A DNA stretch of 64,000 nt from Aestuariivita sp. (GTDB lineage: Bacteria; Pseudomonadota; Alphaproteobacteria; Rhodobacterales; Rhodobacteraceae). The DNA is taken from contig JAPORY010000094.1 in NCBI GenBank assembly GCA_026709985.1, positions 23,920 through 87,919 on the forward strand, given 5' to 3'. The notes under the pieces are model-generated. The model was given only the letters and a program-made list of their open reading frames with translations. It was not told the origin of the DNA and made no database searches. The position numbers and the translations under genes were made by a program. Shown one piece after another: positions 18,215-28,192 of this stretch. Each line of letters starts with the position of its first letter. The stretch's first letter is position 1.

Positions 18215-18290
18215 TGGTGGGTCGTGAGAGATTCGAACTCCCGGCATCTTCGGTGTAAACGAAGCGCTCTACCAGCTGAGCTAACGACCC
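18215..18290 (-). tRNA. tRNA-Val (anticodon UAC)
   Basis: The minus strand gives a 76-nt tRNA. The acceptor stem is GGGTCGT/ACGACCC, the D arm TAGCTCAGCTGGTAGA and the anticodon stem CTTCG/CGAAG with loop TTTACAC (anticodon TAC). The T arm is CCGGGAGTTCGAATCTC, with discriminator A and encoded CCA at 18215-18217. It lies between lon and tRNA-Asp on the same strand. Confidence 0.97.
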
Positions 18291-18448
18291 CCGTTTCAGA
18301 GTAAATGTATCTTCATGGTTTAGCAAGAGCGCACAGAAACTGGGGGAAGACCACACAACGTTCCGGCAAAAGAAAACCGACCAAGTTCGGGGATGTCGCG
18401 ATAGAATAGCACTTTAGCCACGGTATAACTTGTCATCAAGATTGTAAG

Positions 18449-20869
18449 TTAATGGGCCGTCGCACCAGTCCCACCACCTACACTAGCCGAGGCCGCCGCC
18501 GCTGCTGCTGCCTCTTCAGTTAGTTCAGTTTCCGCAAGTGGTTCAGGCGTCCGCACTAGCGCCAACTTTAATACTTCGGAAGCACTACCGACGGTCACAA
18601 TTTCAAGCCCGTCTTTAACATTGGACGGAATCTCCGACAAATCCTTAGCGTTTTCTTCTGGGATCAATACCGTACGAATACCGCCTCTCAATGCTGCGAG
18701 CAGCTTTTCTTTGAGCCCGCCGATCTGCATCGCGTTACCCCGTAGCGAAATTTCGCCAGTCATTGCGATATCTCTCCGCACCGGAATTCCAGTCAGCACC
18801 GAGACGATCGAGGTGACCATCGCCAAGCCCGCAGAAGGACCATCTTTCGGAGTAGCCCCATCGGGCACATGAACGTGGATGTCAGCCGCACTAAATTCCG
18901 CCGACTTGATACCAATCTCGTGCCCAATTGAACGGACGTAACTCGACGAGGCAGTAATCGACTCTTTCATGACTTCACCAAGCTTTCCCGTTGTCGTCAT
19001 GCGGCCTTTTCCCGGTAATTTCAACGCCTCAATCGATAGCAGATCGCCACCCGATGACGTGTAGGCCAAACCACACACAACACCTACTTGGTCTTCGAGT
19101 TCCGCTAAACCAAATCGGAACTTCGGAACCCCTAAGAAATCTTCTAGGTTGTCGTTCAAAACTTGAACCTCGGCTGCCTCTTTCTTGACGATTCTGGTCA
19201 AGGTCTTGCGTGCCGTCTTTGCAATTTCCCGCTCTAAATTTCGGACACCTGCTTCACGGGTATAGCGCCGGATAATTTGATTAAGCGCATCATCAGAAAG
19301 AGTATACTCGTTCTCACGCAGTCCATGGTTCTTAATTTGCTTCGGCACCAAATGCTGCTTGGCGATTTCACGCTTCTCATCTTCAGTGTAGCCAGACAGA
19401 GGGATGGTTTCCATTCGATCAAGAAGCGGTGCGGGAATCGCATACGAGTTTGATGTTGTCAGAAACATCACGTTCGATAAATCGTATTCAACCTCAAGAT
19501 AGTGGTCGATAAAGGTTCCATTCTGCTCTGGGTCTAGTACTTCAAGCATTGCCGAGGCCGGATCACCACGAAAATCGTGGCCCATTTTGTCAACCTCATC
19601 AAGTAACATTAAGGGGTTAGTCGTTTTCGCCTTCTTCATCCCCTGAATGATCTTCCCCGGCATTGAACCAATATAGGTTCTTCGATGCCCACGAATTTCG
19701 CTTTCGTCCCGTATGCCGCCTAAACTAATGCGGATGAACTCTCTTCCGGTTGCTCTAGCAACGGACTTGCCGAGTGAAGTCTTACCTACTCCTGGCGGGC
19801 CTACCAAGCACAATATGGGACCCTTTAATTTCTTCCGGCGCTGCTGTACGGCAAGATACTCGACAATACGCTCCTTGATCTTTTCTAACCCGTAGTGATC
19901 AGAATCAAGAACCGATTGTGCTCGAATTAAATCTTTCTTGACCCGTGACCGAACTCCCCAAGGCACTGATAGAAGCCAATCCAAATAATTGCGAATGACG
20001 GTGGCCTCTGCCGACATAGGCCCCATATTTTTGAATTTCTTAAGTTCGGCAAGCGCCTTCTCTCTCGCCTCCTTACTCAATTTTGTTTTTGCAATTCTTT
20101 CTTCCAGTTCTTGAATCTCACTCGATCCATCCTCCTCATCCGATAATTCGCGTTGGATCGCTTTCATCTGCTCATTGAGATAATACTCGCGCTGGGTCTT
20201 CTCCATTTGGGACTTGACCCGCGTTTTGATTTTCTTCTCAACCTTGAGAACCGACATCTCGCTCTGCATAAATTCGTAGACTTTTTCGAGTCGATCACTA
20301 ACCGTTAGTGTTTCTAAGAGCTCTTGTTTCTTAGCGAGTTCAATACCAAGATACCCTGCAATTAAATCGGCAAGTTTGCCTGGGTCTGTTGTTTCAGCGA
20401 CAGCCGTCAGTGCTTCCTCAGAAATACTGCGACGCTCCTTTGCATAGCGCTCAAAGTCATTGTTTACTGTGCGCACAAGAGCCTCAATGACCGCTTCATC
20501 ACCTTGCGTCTCAGTGAGCATTTCGGCCGCAGCCTCAAAGAATTTCTTTTCCTTAATAAACTCGTGAATCTTGATGCGGCTCACACCTTCGACGAGTACC
20601 TTGACGGTATCATCAGGAAGTTTGAGCAGTTGCAAAACTGTAGCAACGACTCCGACATCATAAATCTCATCTGTACTGGGATCATCCACCGCGGGGTTCT
20701 TTTGACTCGCTAGCAAAATCTTTTGATTATCCACCATGACGGCTTCAAGTGCTCTGACCGACTTCGGCCGACCAACGAATAACGGCACGATCATTTGTGG
20801 AAATACCACGATGTCGCGTAATGGCAGTACGGGGAAAATCAAATTATTTGCTTTTTGGTCGTCGCTCAT
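18449..20869 (-). CDS. lon: ATP-dependent Lon protease
   Basis: An 806-residue LonA protease that degrades misfolded and regulatory proteins as a cytoplasmic hexamer. The N-terminal substrate-recognition domain starts FPVLPLRDIVVFPQM and is followed by a coiled-coil region. The AAA+ domain has Walker A GPPGVGKTS near residue 360 and Walker B PLMLLDEVDKMG. The protease domain has the catalytic pair Ser679 (KDGPSAGLAM) and Lys722 (GLKEKLLAALRGG), the same numbers as in E. coli Lon. The C terminus is a low-complexity alanine-rich tail (EEAAAAAAASAS) ending in GGGTGATAH. The start codon follows AAGGA. A heat-shock-type promoter is proposed at 20934-20962. Downstream are tRNA-Val and tRNA-Asp. Confidence 0.98.
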   Translation of the reverse strand: MSDDQKANNLIFPVLPLRDIVVFPQMIVPLFVGRPKSVRALEAVMVDNQKILLASQKNPAVDDPSTDEIYDVGVVATVLQLLKLPDDTVKVLVEGVSRIKIHEFIKEKKFFEAAAEMLTETQGDEAVIEALVRTVNNDFERYAKERRSISEEALTAVAETTDPGKLADLIAGYLGIELAKKQELLETLTVSDRLEKVYEFMQSEMSVLKVEKKIKTRVKSQMEKTQREYYLNEQMKAIQRELSDEEDGSSEIQELEERIAKTKLSKEAREKALAELKKFKNMGPMSAEATVIRNYLDWLLSVPWGVRSRVKKDLIRAQSVLDSDHYGLEKIKERIVEYLAVQQRRKKLKGPILCLVGPPGVGKTSLGKSVARATGREFIRISLGGIRDESEIRGHRRTYIGSMPGKIIQGMKKAKTTNPLMLLDEVDKMGHDFRGDPASAMLEVLDPEQNGTFIDHYLEVEYDLSNVMFLTTSNSYAIPAPLLDRMETIPLSGYTEDEKREIAKQHLVPKQIKNHGLRENEYTLSDDALNQIIRRYTREAGVRNLEREIAKTARKTLTRIVKKEAAEVQVLNDNLEDFLGVPKFRFGLAELEDQVGVVCGLAYTSSGGDLLSIEALKLPGKGRMTTTGKLGEVMKESITASSSYVRSIGHEIGIKSAEFSAADIHVHVPDGATPKDGPSAGLAMVTSIVSVLTGIPVRRDIAMTGEISLRGNAMQIGGLKEKLLAALRGGIRTVLIPEENAKDLSEIPSNVKDGLEIVTVGSASEVLKLALVRTPEPLAETELTEEAAAAAAASASVGGGTGATAH

Positions 20870-20933
20870 GTTTGATCCTTAGTTTCCTCGGTAGATTTTC
20901 GGAATAGCGTTTCAGCACTTTCCTGCTTGTATT

Positions 20934-20962
20934 AATTGGTGTCAATTCTGACAATATTCAAG
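20934..20962 (-). promoter_or_regulatory. Possible sigma-32 (heat-shock) promoter of lon
   Basis: On the minus strand CTTGAA (20962-20957) is followed after 15 bases by CACCAATT (20941-20934), which resembles the RpoH consensus CTTGAAA and CCCCATnT. It ends 65 bp before the lon start codon. Lon is a classical RpoH target in proteobacteria; the match in the -10 element is only partial. Confidence 0.35.
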
Positions 20963-21292
20963 CAGACCGAAAGTAAACATTAAATCCGTATTTGACCATC
21001 AATTTGTTATTCCCTACCTTTAAGTCAGCAGTACTCGAAGCACGGTGTGTTATGGCAACACCGTGAATTATGTGTGGTCACAATCCTCAAAGTCCCGCGA
21101 ATCTCCTGAAGATCCGGCGTAAAGGGGCACCCTAACCGCCAAGCCAAAATAGTTAACGAACACAGGACGCTTTCAGGGGCGCTGCTAGGATAATGAAGAA
21201 ATTCCGTGATGGGTTGAAACAATCCATGCCCTTAAAATTTTCGGCAAAATATACGCAGATCGTCATTCTCCGCAAATGTCATCCTGCGATCA

Positions 21293-22423
21293 TCAATGAA
21301 TTGGTTCAATGTCACCATAACCACGCGTTTCAAGAAATTGAGCCTGCCACTCGCCAAAGGATCCGGACTGAATTGCAGATCGCATTGCTGACATCATTTG
21401 TTGATAGAAGCAGAGATTATGCCACGACAGCAGAATTGACGAGATAATTTCGTGAGTTCGAAAGAGATGATGAAGATAAGCGCGCGAGTAACTTCTGCAG
21501 GCGGGGCATGGACAAGTTTCATCAATTGGTCGAGGATCATCTTGATGCCGCGCATTCTTAATATTTATCTCACCCCGCCAAGTGAAAATCTGTCCAGTGC
21601 GGCCAGATCGCGTCGGCAAGACACAATCCATCATGTCAATGCCACGAGCTACGGCACCAACGACATCCTCTGGCTTGCCTACTCCCATAAGGTATCGCGG
21701 ACGATCCGAGGGCAACTGGTCACACGCATAATCAAGGCAACGGAACATTGCCTCTTGACCTTCACCAACCGCTAATCCGCCGATAGCGTAGCCGTCAAAT
21801 CCAATTTCTCGCAAGCGCTCACTACTTTCGGCGCGAAATTCTTCGACTAAACCGCCCTGCTGAATCCCAAATAGTGATTGCCCACTCCTGCCATCAAAGG
21901 CTTCTTTTGATCGCCTTGCCCATCGCATTGAGCGTAGCATACTCATTGAGACTTGCTTTTTCGTCGCTGGCAACGCCAAGCATTCGTCGAAACACATTAC
22001 GATATCACTCCCCAGCAAATGCTGGATTTCGATAGAGCGCTCTGGAGTCAATTCATGCTTTGAACCATCTACGTGGCTTTTGAAGACAGCCCCCGCCTCG
22101 CTTATCCGACGTGAACCAGCAAGGCTCATTACTTGAAAGCCACCCGAGTCCGTCAAAATAGGACCGTTCCAATTCATGAACCGATGCAATCCCCCCAGTC
22201 GACTGATGCGCTCCGCACTGGGCCGCAACATCAAGTGATAGGTGTTTCCAAGTAATATATCCGCGCCGGTACTGCGTACATTTTCTGGCAACATTGCCTT
22301 CACTGTAGCGCCGGTGCCGACTGGCATAAACGCTGGTGTTCGGATTGTACCCCTGTTGACTTTGAGTTGACCAACGCGCGCCAAACCATCTGTTGCAGCG
22401 ATCTCAAAAGACATAGTGGACAT
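21293..22423 (-). CDS. tgt: tRNA-guanine (queuine) transglycosylase
   Basis: A 376-residue enzyme that exchanges guanine-34 in GUN anticodons for preQ1. It shows [16 protein letters not shown] near residue 30, the substrate-binding [12 protein letters not shown] near 90 with the conserved aspartate, and the catalytic region [13 protein letters not shown] near 270. The zinc site is [19 protein letters not shown] near 308, with three cysteines and a histidine. Length fits the bacterial enzyme. queA, often next to tgt, is not in the window. An alternative start at the fourth codon (ATG 22414) is possible. It is divergent from sufT, with about 220 bp between. Confidence 0.96.
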   Translation of the reverse strand: MSTMSFEIAATDGLARVGQLKVNRGTIRTPAFMPVGTGATVKAMLPENVRSTGADILLGNTYHLMLRPSAERISRLGGLHRFMNWNGPILTDSGGFQVMSLAGSRRISEAGAVFKSHVDGSKHELTPERSIEIQHLLGSDIVMCFDECLALPATKKQVSMSMLRSMRWARRSKEAFDGRSGQSLFGIQQGGLVEEFRAESSERLREIGFDGYAIGGLAVGEGQEAMFRCLDYACDQLPSDRPRYLMGVGKPEDVVGAVARGIDMMDCVLPTRSGRTGQIFTWRGEINIKNARHQDDPRPIDETCPCPACRSYSRAYLHHLFRTHEIISSILLSWHNLCFYQQMMSAMRSAIQSGSFGEWQAQFLETRGYGDIEPIH

Positions 22424-22646
22424 ATTCGGTCTTCGTCACTCGCAACCGCAGGGGAAATAAAAGCCGCTAAAGCAATGAGTTTTCATCTAATCCGACGGGC
22501 CCTCAATAGCACCGTTTGCAAGACCAACATCGTATGATTCTCACTTGCGTCACTTGGGTAACTGTTCAACGTTAGAGAAAGTCAAACCGCTTTACGAGAG
22601 AACATTTATTTCCTATATTAATAGTCAGGAAAGTTATGGGGAAACT

Positions 22647-23009
22647 ATGGATCAAACGCCAGAACATCTTGAAGGTGCGCCACTGATCGTACCGTCCTCT
22701 ACGGATCATCCGCTCTATGATTCGATTGTTGACGCGTGTCGCACAGTTTATGATCCTGAAATTCCAGTAAATATATATGAACTGGGGCTGATTTATACCA
22801 TTGAAATTAGTGCGGACAGCGAAGTTCGTATCATAATGACCCTAACCGCTCCAGGGTGTCCAGTAGCAGGCGAGATGCCAGGATGGGTTGCCGACGCGGT
22901 TGAGGCTTTGCCCGGCATAAAGCAAGTCGACGTTGAGATGACTTGGGAACCGCCGTGGGGGATGCAAATGATGTCTGACGAAGCTCGGTTAGAACTTGGC
23001 TTTATGTAG
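22647..23009 (+). CDS. sufT: SufT-like Fe-S assembly protein (DUF59/MIP18)
   Basis: A 120-residue protein of the DUF59 family involved in maturation of iron-sulfur proteins. The conserved segment VYDPEIPVNIYELGLIY is at residues about 38-54, TLTAPGCPVAGEMPGWV with the family cysteine at about 73-89, and the C-terminal VEMTWEPPWGMQMMSDEARLEL completes the domain. ATG 22647 is preceded by GGGGA and gives the usual length; an upstream ATG at 22545 would add 34 residues without family character. It lies 270 bp upstream of sufA on the same strand, so both are probably the end of a Suf-type locus whose other genes are elsewhere. Confidence 0.9.
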   Translation: MDQTPEHLEGAPLIVPSSTDHPLYDSIVDACRTVYDPEIPVNIYELGLIYTIEISADSEVRIIMTLTAPGCPVAGEMPGWVADAVEALPGIKQVDVEMTWEPPWGMQMMSDEARLELGFM

Positions 23010-23278
23010 ATGATATTCAATAGGCTTTTGAGCCGTCGCTCCAACTCGAATGGTTCGCTTACAACAACAAACAGCAATTCTCTTGCTTGATTTTCTACGT
23101 AACCATGAGCGAACCATGTTGTCATTGCAATCATCTTCTTAACATCGCTGTTAAGTCGACAACCAGAGGCCGAATGTTGTTTGGATGAATTGCAGCCGCT
23201 GATCCACCAAATTGAGACGGACGTCGTTAAATTAGTTGTAAGATGGTCGCATCGACTTAAGGGATAAGGACTTATCAA

Positions 23279-23671
23279 ATGTTTGGTATACCAGGAAAGC
23301 CGCCAATTACGATGACAGATAGAGCTGTGGCCCAAATCATCAAGTTGATGAAGAAAGAGGGACACTTTGGGTTGAGAATCGGCGTTAAGAAAGGTGGGTG
23401 TGCTGGTATGGAGTATACCATGGAGTATGTCGATTCCGCAGAACCGAACGATGAGGTGGTCGAGCGTAACGGCGCACGAATCTTGATTGCACCTCTCGCC
23501 CAGATGTTCTTGTTTGGTACTGAGATAGATTATGAAATAGACATTTTGGAAAGCGGATTTCGCTTCAAAAACCCGAATGTCACCGATTCCTGTGGTTGCG
23601 GCGAATCAATTAAATTCAAGAGTGTCGAAGAATTATCAGCAGAGGCGCAAGAGTCTGAGGCACAAATGTAG
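23279..23671 (+). CDS. sufA: Fe-S cluster assembly scaffold/carrier (SufA/IscA type)
   Basis: A 130-residue HesB/IscA-family A-type carrier that accepts Fe-S clusters and passes them to apoproteins. The three invariant cysteines are present: one in KKGGCAGMEYTMEYV near residue 41 and two in DSCGCGESI near 103-105. The N terminus (MFGIPGKPPITMTDRAVAQI) has the short extension seen in alphaproteobacterial SufA. ATG 23279 follows AAGGA. The gap to sufT contains a 16-bp palindrome TTAACATCGCTGTTAA (23139-23154) that could be an operator, though I cannot name a regulator. ErpA-like function cannot be excluded from sequence alone. Confidence 0.92.
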   Translation: MFGIPGKPPITMTDRAVAQIIKLMKKEGHFGLRIGVKKGGCAGMEYTMEYVDSAEPNDEVVERNGARILIAPLAQMFLFGTEIDYEIDILESGFRFKNPNVTDSCGCGESIKFKSVEELSAEAQESEAQM

Positions 23672-23908
23672 GATTAGATTTTGATTGAAGTCACTCACTT
23701 CTAAGTTTGCATCATTCTAGTTAAGAACAAACGTGGAATTTCGGCAGCCTCCTCCTCTAAAGCGAGAGCCGTTGTCTTGAGGGAAGATAAATTATCTCGA
23801 CTCTATTCCACCGCAAACCTCATCGCACTCTTGACCGAATCAATGACGTCCGAATGAAACATCTCTACTCGTTAGTATTGTTCGTGATCCAATAAAACCT
23901 CGCAGGAG

Positions 23909-24667
23909 ATGAATGACTTGGTAAAGCTGGTGGTTGGAAACTGGAAAATGAACGGCGTTTCGGCGCAACTAGCAGAATTAGAAAAACTCGTAGCGCTCTT
24001 TCCCCGACCGCAAACAGATATTGTGATTTGTCCGCCAGCCACACTAATGATGGCAGCAATAAAGATCGTTGACGTTGGCCCCATAATGATCGGGGGACAA
24101 GATTGCCACGTCGAACCCTCTGGCGCCCATACTGGCGACATATCCGCCTTGATGATCAAGGATGCGGGCGGCAAATTTGTCATCGTCGGTCACTCCGAGC
24201 GCAGAGAAAACCACAACGAAGACTCCCACACTGTGTGTGCGAAATCAATCGCAGCACTTAAGGCAAATCTTAAGGTCATTGTCTGTGTCGGCGAGACTTC
24301 ACACAACGTTCCCGTTGAAAATGCCTTCGCTGATATCAAGACGCTGCTTGATCAATCAATCCCTGATCGTGTGATGCCTCAAAACCTGTCGATTGCTTAT
24401 GAACCAGTATGGGCAATTGGGACGGGAAAAACGCCAACCATTGAAGACATCGCAAAAATGCATTCTCGAATTAGAAGATATTTAGGAGAGCGGTTTCGTA
24501 CAGATACCGCAAATCTCTTCCGGATCCTTTATGGCGGATCTGTAAACCCGAAAAACGCTGCTGCTATCCTAAACACAAGAGATGTCGACGGCGTACTCGT
24601 TGGCGGCGCGAGCTTGAAATCTGATACATTTTCCGAAATCATCAAGGCCGCCGAAGGCATCCACTGA
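23909..24667 (+). CDS. tpiA: Triosephosphate isomerase
   Basis: A 252-residue TIM barrel that interconverts dihydroxyacetone phosphate and glyceraldehyde 3-phosphate. Catalytic residues are in VVGNWKMNG (Asn, Lys; residues 8-16), FVIVGHSERR (His near 95) and AYEPVWAIGTGK (Glu near 165). The phosphate loop is LYGGSVNPKNA and VDGVLVGGASL. The start is uncertain: the strong Shine-Dalgarno AGGAG at 23904-23908 directly touches ATG 23909, with no spacer. The in-frame TTG at 23918, nine bases later, is well placed and would give a 249-residue protein beginning MVKLVVGNWK. It converges with the second TRAP operon. Confidence 0.96.
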   Translation: MNDLVKLVVGNWKMNGVSAQLAELEKLVALFPRPQTDIVICPPATLMMAAIKIVDVGPIMIGGQDCHVEPSGAHTGDISALMIKDAGGKFVIVGHSERRENHNEDSHTVCAKSIAALKANLKVIVCVGETSHNVPVENAFADIKTLLDQSIPDRVMPQNLSIAYEPVWAIGTGKTPTIEDIAKMHSRIRRYLGERFRTDTANLFRILYGGSVNPKNAAAILNTRDVDGVLVGGASLKSDTFSEIIKAAEGIH

Positions 24668-24733
24668 CAACAAAACTATCGGCCGGCAACTCGACCTACC
24701 AAGTGCGAGAACCGCAAGTCAACGGGGCATCAT

Positions 24734-26107
24734 CTATCGAATGATGATTTCGGGCCCCATTAAGGTGTTGGGTAGATAGGTCGAGAGCCATGGGATATAT
24801 GTAACCATAATTAAAAACAGCATTAACACCCCCAAAAAAGGAAGTGCGGCCCATACCACGCGCATCATTGGCATTCCAGCAACGCCTGACGTTACAAAAA
24901 GATTCAAACCGACTGGCGGCGTTATCATGCCGATTTCCATGTTGACCACCATGATGATACCGAGGTGAATAGGGTCTATACCGAGTTCAATCGCGATCGG
25001 AAAAACGAGGGGTGCGACAATTACCAAGAGACCTGATGGCTCCATAAATTGCCCGCCGATCAGTAAAATTAAATTCACCACGATCAGGAAAGTGATGGGC
25101 CCTAACCCAGCTTCTAGCATCGCGCCAGCAACAGCTTGTGGAACCTGCTCATCAGTCAAGACATGCTTGAGTAACAAAGCATTCGCGATCACGAACAGTA
25201 GCGTTATTGTTAATTTTCCAGCCTCAATAAGAGTCTGTTGCGTGTCTGGATGAACTAAAGCGGTAAACAACGCCCAAGGCTGACGTATGAGTGCCGTTGC
25301 ACCACCACTGCTTGCCTTAAGCGGACCCATATCTCGATAAACGAAGCTTGCGACAAAAAAAGCATACACCGCAGCTACGGCCGCAGCCTCGGTTGGAGTA
25401 AAAATTCCCCCATATATGCCACCAAGAATAACGACAATCAGAAATAACCCCCAAGCTGCGTCTCTCCCTGCGACAAAAATTTCACCCCAACCTTGCCATT
25501 CACCCTTCGGAAGTTTCTTCACAGTCGCAATAACATAGATCGTGATCATGAGCATCAAGCCAGCCAACAAACCAGGAATGATCCCCGCTAAGAACATTCG
25601 CCCCACCGACACTTCGACAGCCGCGGCATAGACGACCATGACAATCGAAGGGGGAATTAAGATTCCGAGCGTACCGGCGCTGCAGATAACGCCTGCGGCG
25701 AAATCCCTAGAATACCCGACCTGCCGCATACCAGCGATAACAATTGTCCCAATCGCGATCACTGTTGCTGGAGAAGAGCCTGACAATGCAGCAAAAAGCA
25801 TGCACGCGAAAACTCCAGCGATGGCCAACCCGCCAGGTAGATGACCAACAAGGGCAATCGATAATCGGATGATCCTGCGAGCCACGCCGCCAGTCTTCAT
25901 AAACGCCGAAGCAAGAACAAAAAACGGGATTGCTAATAGTGTGAAGTGACCCTCAAACGCCTCAAACAATGTCGCGGCCACCGAAGCTAACGAGGAATCA
26001 GAATAAATGAGCAAAAATATCGTCGAGGACAGACCCAGAGAAACTGCGATTGGAACCCCAATCATCAGAAAGCCAATCACCATCAGAAAAAGAATGACGA
26101 CGTCCAT
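24734..26107 (-). CDS. TRAP transporter large permease (DctM type), second system
   Basis: A 457-residue polytopic permease with the DctM hallmarks: VIGFLMIGVPIAVSLGLSS at the N terminus, LFAALSGSSPATVIAIGTIV near residue 107, CSAGTLGILIPPSIVMVVYA near 142 and MVVNMEIGMITPPVGLNLFV near 397. It is about 30 residues longer than the first system's DctM because of a cytoplasmic loop near residue 250-280 (RDMGPLKASSGGATALIRQP). It is the last gene of a three-gene minus-strand operon (dctP, dctQ, dctM) and begins 11 bp after dctQ. No catabolic gene is attached, unlike the first TRAP operon, so the substrate is undetermined. Confidence 0.95.
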   Translation of the reverse strand: MDVVILFLMVIGFLMIGVPIAVSLGLSSTIFLLIYSDSSLASVAATLFEAFEGHFTLLAIPFFVLASAFMKTGGVARRIIRLSIALVGHLPGGLAIAGVFACMLFAALSGSSPATVIAIGTIVIAGMRQVGYSRDFAAGVICSAGTLGILIPPSIVMVVYAAAVEVSVGRMFLAGIIPGLLAGLMLMITIYVIATVKKLPKGEWQGWGEIFVAGRDAAWGLFLIVVILGGIYGGIFTPTEAAAVAAVYAFFVASFVYRDMGPLKASSGGATALIRQPWALFTALVHPDTQQTLIEAGKLTITLLFVIANALLLKHVLTDEQVPQAVAGAMLEAGLGPITFLIVVNLILLIGGQFMEPSGLLVIVAPLVFPIAIELGIDPIHLGIIMVVNMEIGMITPPVGLNLFVTSGVAGMPMMRVVWAALPFLGVLMLFLIMVTYIPWLSTYLPNTLMGPEIIIR

Positions 26108-26118
26108 GAATCTACCGG

Positions 26119-26775
26119 CTATTGGACTTCATGAATCTCGCCTTCTAGTTCATGGCTTGCAACCAACCGGTCACTTTTGCCCGTCCAAATATCCCAAGCA
26201 GCTTGAAGAAAACGATAGAGTAAGAGCAACATCGACAGCGGCAAAACAATATACGGCAAGACTTTGGGTAGCTTTTCATATTCCTCACCGTAATTGAGCC
26301 AGTCCTCCAAGAAATGCAGGAACGGTAACATTGGAATATCGTCTACTTCATAAAAGGATTGGCTGCGAAAACTATCCTCGAACCCAAGCGGAAACCACCG
26401 CCCTGCAGTGGGCGGCAGATCGGCAAAAACTGCCCAGTAATCATAGGCGCCCTTGAGCAATAATATTGCGAACACCAGACAAGAGGCCACCGCCAACAAG
26501 CCAAGCAGACGCCTGTTTGCAGGTTTGAGAACGTTAATTAAGGCATCGACCCCCAGGTGAATGCGCTTCTTGACGGCGTAGCTAGCGCCCAACAAGACAA
26601 GCCATCCAAACATGAAGACAGAAGCTTCAAGTGCCCACAAGATATTGGAATTTAGGTAGCGTGCGACAACGTTCGCAAAGGTTACCAGCGTCATAGCACC
26701 GAGCAAGCAGGCGATCAGTGTCTCCTCAATCTGATCGCTCCAGTGTCGGTCGTTCGGATCTTCACCAACATTCAT
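26119..26775 (-). CDS. TRAP transporter small permease (DctQ type), second system
   Basis: A 218-residue DctQ-family subunit, longer than the usual 160-180. Four hydrophobic helices are visible near residues 18-40, 53-72 (WALEASVFMFGWLVLLGASY), 90-112 and 180-200. Between helices 3 and 4 there is an insertion of about 50 residues (TAGRWFPLGF to LNYGEEYEKLP) that should lie outside the membrane; this longer subtype occurs in alphaproteobacterial TRAP systems. The family motif WALE before helix 2 is present. It sits between dctP (107 bp upstream) and dctM (11 bp downstream). ATG 26775 has no strong Shine-Dalgarno. Confidence 0.88.
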   Translation of the reverse strand: MNVGEDPNDRHWSDQIEETLIACLLGAMTLVTFANVVARYLNSNILWALEASVFMFGWLVLLGASYAVKKRIHLGVDALINVLKPANRRLLGLLAVASCLVFAILLLKGAYDYWAVFADLPPTAGRWFPLGFEDSFRSQSFYEVDDIPMLPFLHFLEDWLNYGEEYEKLPKVLPYIVLPLSMLLLLYRFLQAAWDIWTGKSDRLVASHELEGEIHEVQ

Positions 26776-26881
26776 TGCGAGAATCCAACATTTTATAGTC
26801 TCGAGGCTGCCAAATTGTCATTCAATTAATCGACCCAATTGGCAGCCTCTTACGGCAAAGATTAGCGTGATTGTGCGCGGT

Positions 26882-27883
26882 TCAGAAACCTGCATTCACG
26901 GATTGTGCAGCTTCAATCATATCCTCGCCAACATCACCGGCAAACTTGTCCCAAACGGGTTGCATGGCCACAACCCACTCTTCCCGCTGCTCAGGAGTCA
27001 AGGCGCGGATAACGCCGCCCGCGGCCAAAATTGATTGCCTGGCTGCTTCATTAACGGCGAAAGCCTCGCCATTTCGTGTCTGCGTGACTTCCGACAATAT
27101 GGTCAAGAATTGCTCCTTAACAGCAGGTTCAAGGCTACCTAACCAGTCAACACTAGCAAGCACCAAATAGTCGATAAGACCGTGGTTCGTTTCTGTCACA
27201 CCGTCTTGAACTTCAAAAAACTTCCGACCATAAATGTTAGACCATGTATTTTCTTGCCCATCAACAACACCCTGCTGCAGTGCACCGTAGACTTCTGAGA
27301 ACGCCATCTTTTGCGGCAAACCACCAATCGCCTCCATTTGCGCAACCAAAACGTCAGAAGATTGCACGCGAAACTTCAGACCCTTGGCGTCCGCGGGTGA
27401 CATTAGCGGTACATTCGCGGACATTTGCTTCATACCGTTATGCCAAAATTCCAGACCTTGCAGACCTCGCCGCTGCATAGAGTCTTTCAAAGCTTGCCCT
27501 GAAGCGGACGCTTGAAAAGCGTCAACCGCTTCCATGTTCTTAAACATGAACGGCAGATCAAAAATTCGAAATTGCTTAGTAAATTTTTCAAGCTTCGACA
27601 GGCTCGGAGCAGCAAGTTGCACATCCCCCTGCAGCATTGCTTCTAAGACTTTCTCATCGTTATAGAGAGAAGAGTTCGGGAAGACCTCCATGCACATCTT
27701 TCCGTCCATTTCGGCATTCACTCGAGCGGCAAGTAGTGAAGCCGCAATCCCTTTTGGATGTTTATCACTGTTGGTTACGTGGCTAAATTTGACAACCGTC
27801 TCCCCGGTGTCGCAAGCCGCAAAACTCATGCTGGTAAGCATCGTCAGTGCGACAGCAGAAACAACTCTCGTAAGTATTTTCAT
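26882..27883 (-). CDS. TRAP transporter substrate-binding protein (DctP type), second system
   Basis: A 333-residue periplasmic binding protein with a Sec signal peptide (MKILTRVVSAVALTMLTSMS, cleavage near SFA-ACD). The mature protein has VKFSHVTNSDKHPKGIAASL at its start, the anchoring LKFRVQSSDVLVAQMEAIGG near residue 165, and FSEVYGALQQGVVDGQENTW, which is the classic DctP motif near 190. These match C4-dicarboxylate-type binders, with the conserved arginine in KFRVQ. ATG 27883 lies behind GGAGGAG; an in-frame TTG four codons upstream overlaps that site and is unlikely. First gene of the dctPQM operon. Confidence 0.95.
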   Translation of the reverse strand: MKILTRVVSAVALTMLTSMSFAACDTGETVVKFSHVTNSDKHPKGIAASLLAARVNAEMDGKMCMEVFPNSSLYNDEKVLEAMLQGDVQLAAPSLSKLEKFTKQFRIFDLPFMFKNMEAVDAFQASASGQALKDSMQRRGLQGLEFWHNGMKQMSANVPLMSPADAKGLKFRVQSSDVLVAQMEAIGGLPQKMAFSEVYGALQQGVVDGQENTWSNIYGRKFFEVQDGVTETNHGLIDYLVLASVDWLGSLEPAVKEQFLTILSEVTQTRNGEAFAVNEAARQSILAAGGVIRALTPEQREEWVVAMQPVWDKFAGDVGEDMIEAAQSVNAGF

Positions 27884-28192
27884 ATTCTCCTCCAATTGAA
27901 ATACGGTGGTTACTCTGGCAATTAACGCAAGCGTAACAGTTGATAAATCTCTATTTCGGTCCGAGATCCGAGTACCCCTTTAGCACTCGTGTCAACAATT
28001 ACAAGTTAGGCGCGCTTTTCTATCTGCAACGCTCTTCCAACCCTAATGCATCCCCAGTTCGAACAGCGCAACGAAGCCCACGCGCCCGATCAGCTGAAAT
28101 ACAAGACGATGAATTTTCCGTCGAAAACCTTTAGTTTGCTGTGACCTCGTTAGAACTATCAATAGGTGCGGCAAACCACAATTTTTGGCGTA
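27884..28192. other. Intergenic region upstream of the second TRAP operon
   Basis: No gene seen. It must hold the promoter for dctP on the minus strand and the end of the ABC ATPase transcript; I could not place either. Confidence 0.4.

Noticed and set aside
22793..23365. 190-codon minus-strand frame across sufT and sufA
   Set aside because: It is antisense to two well-supported genes and shows no family motif.
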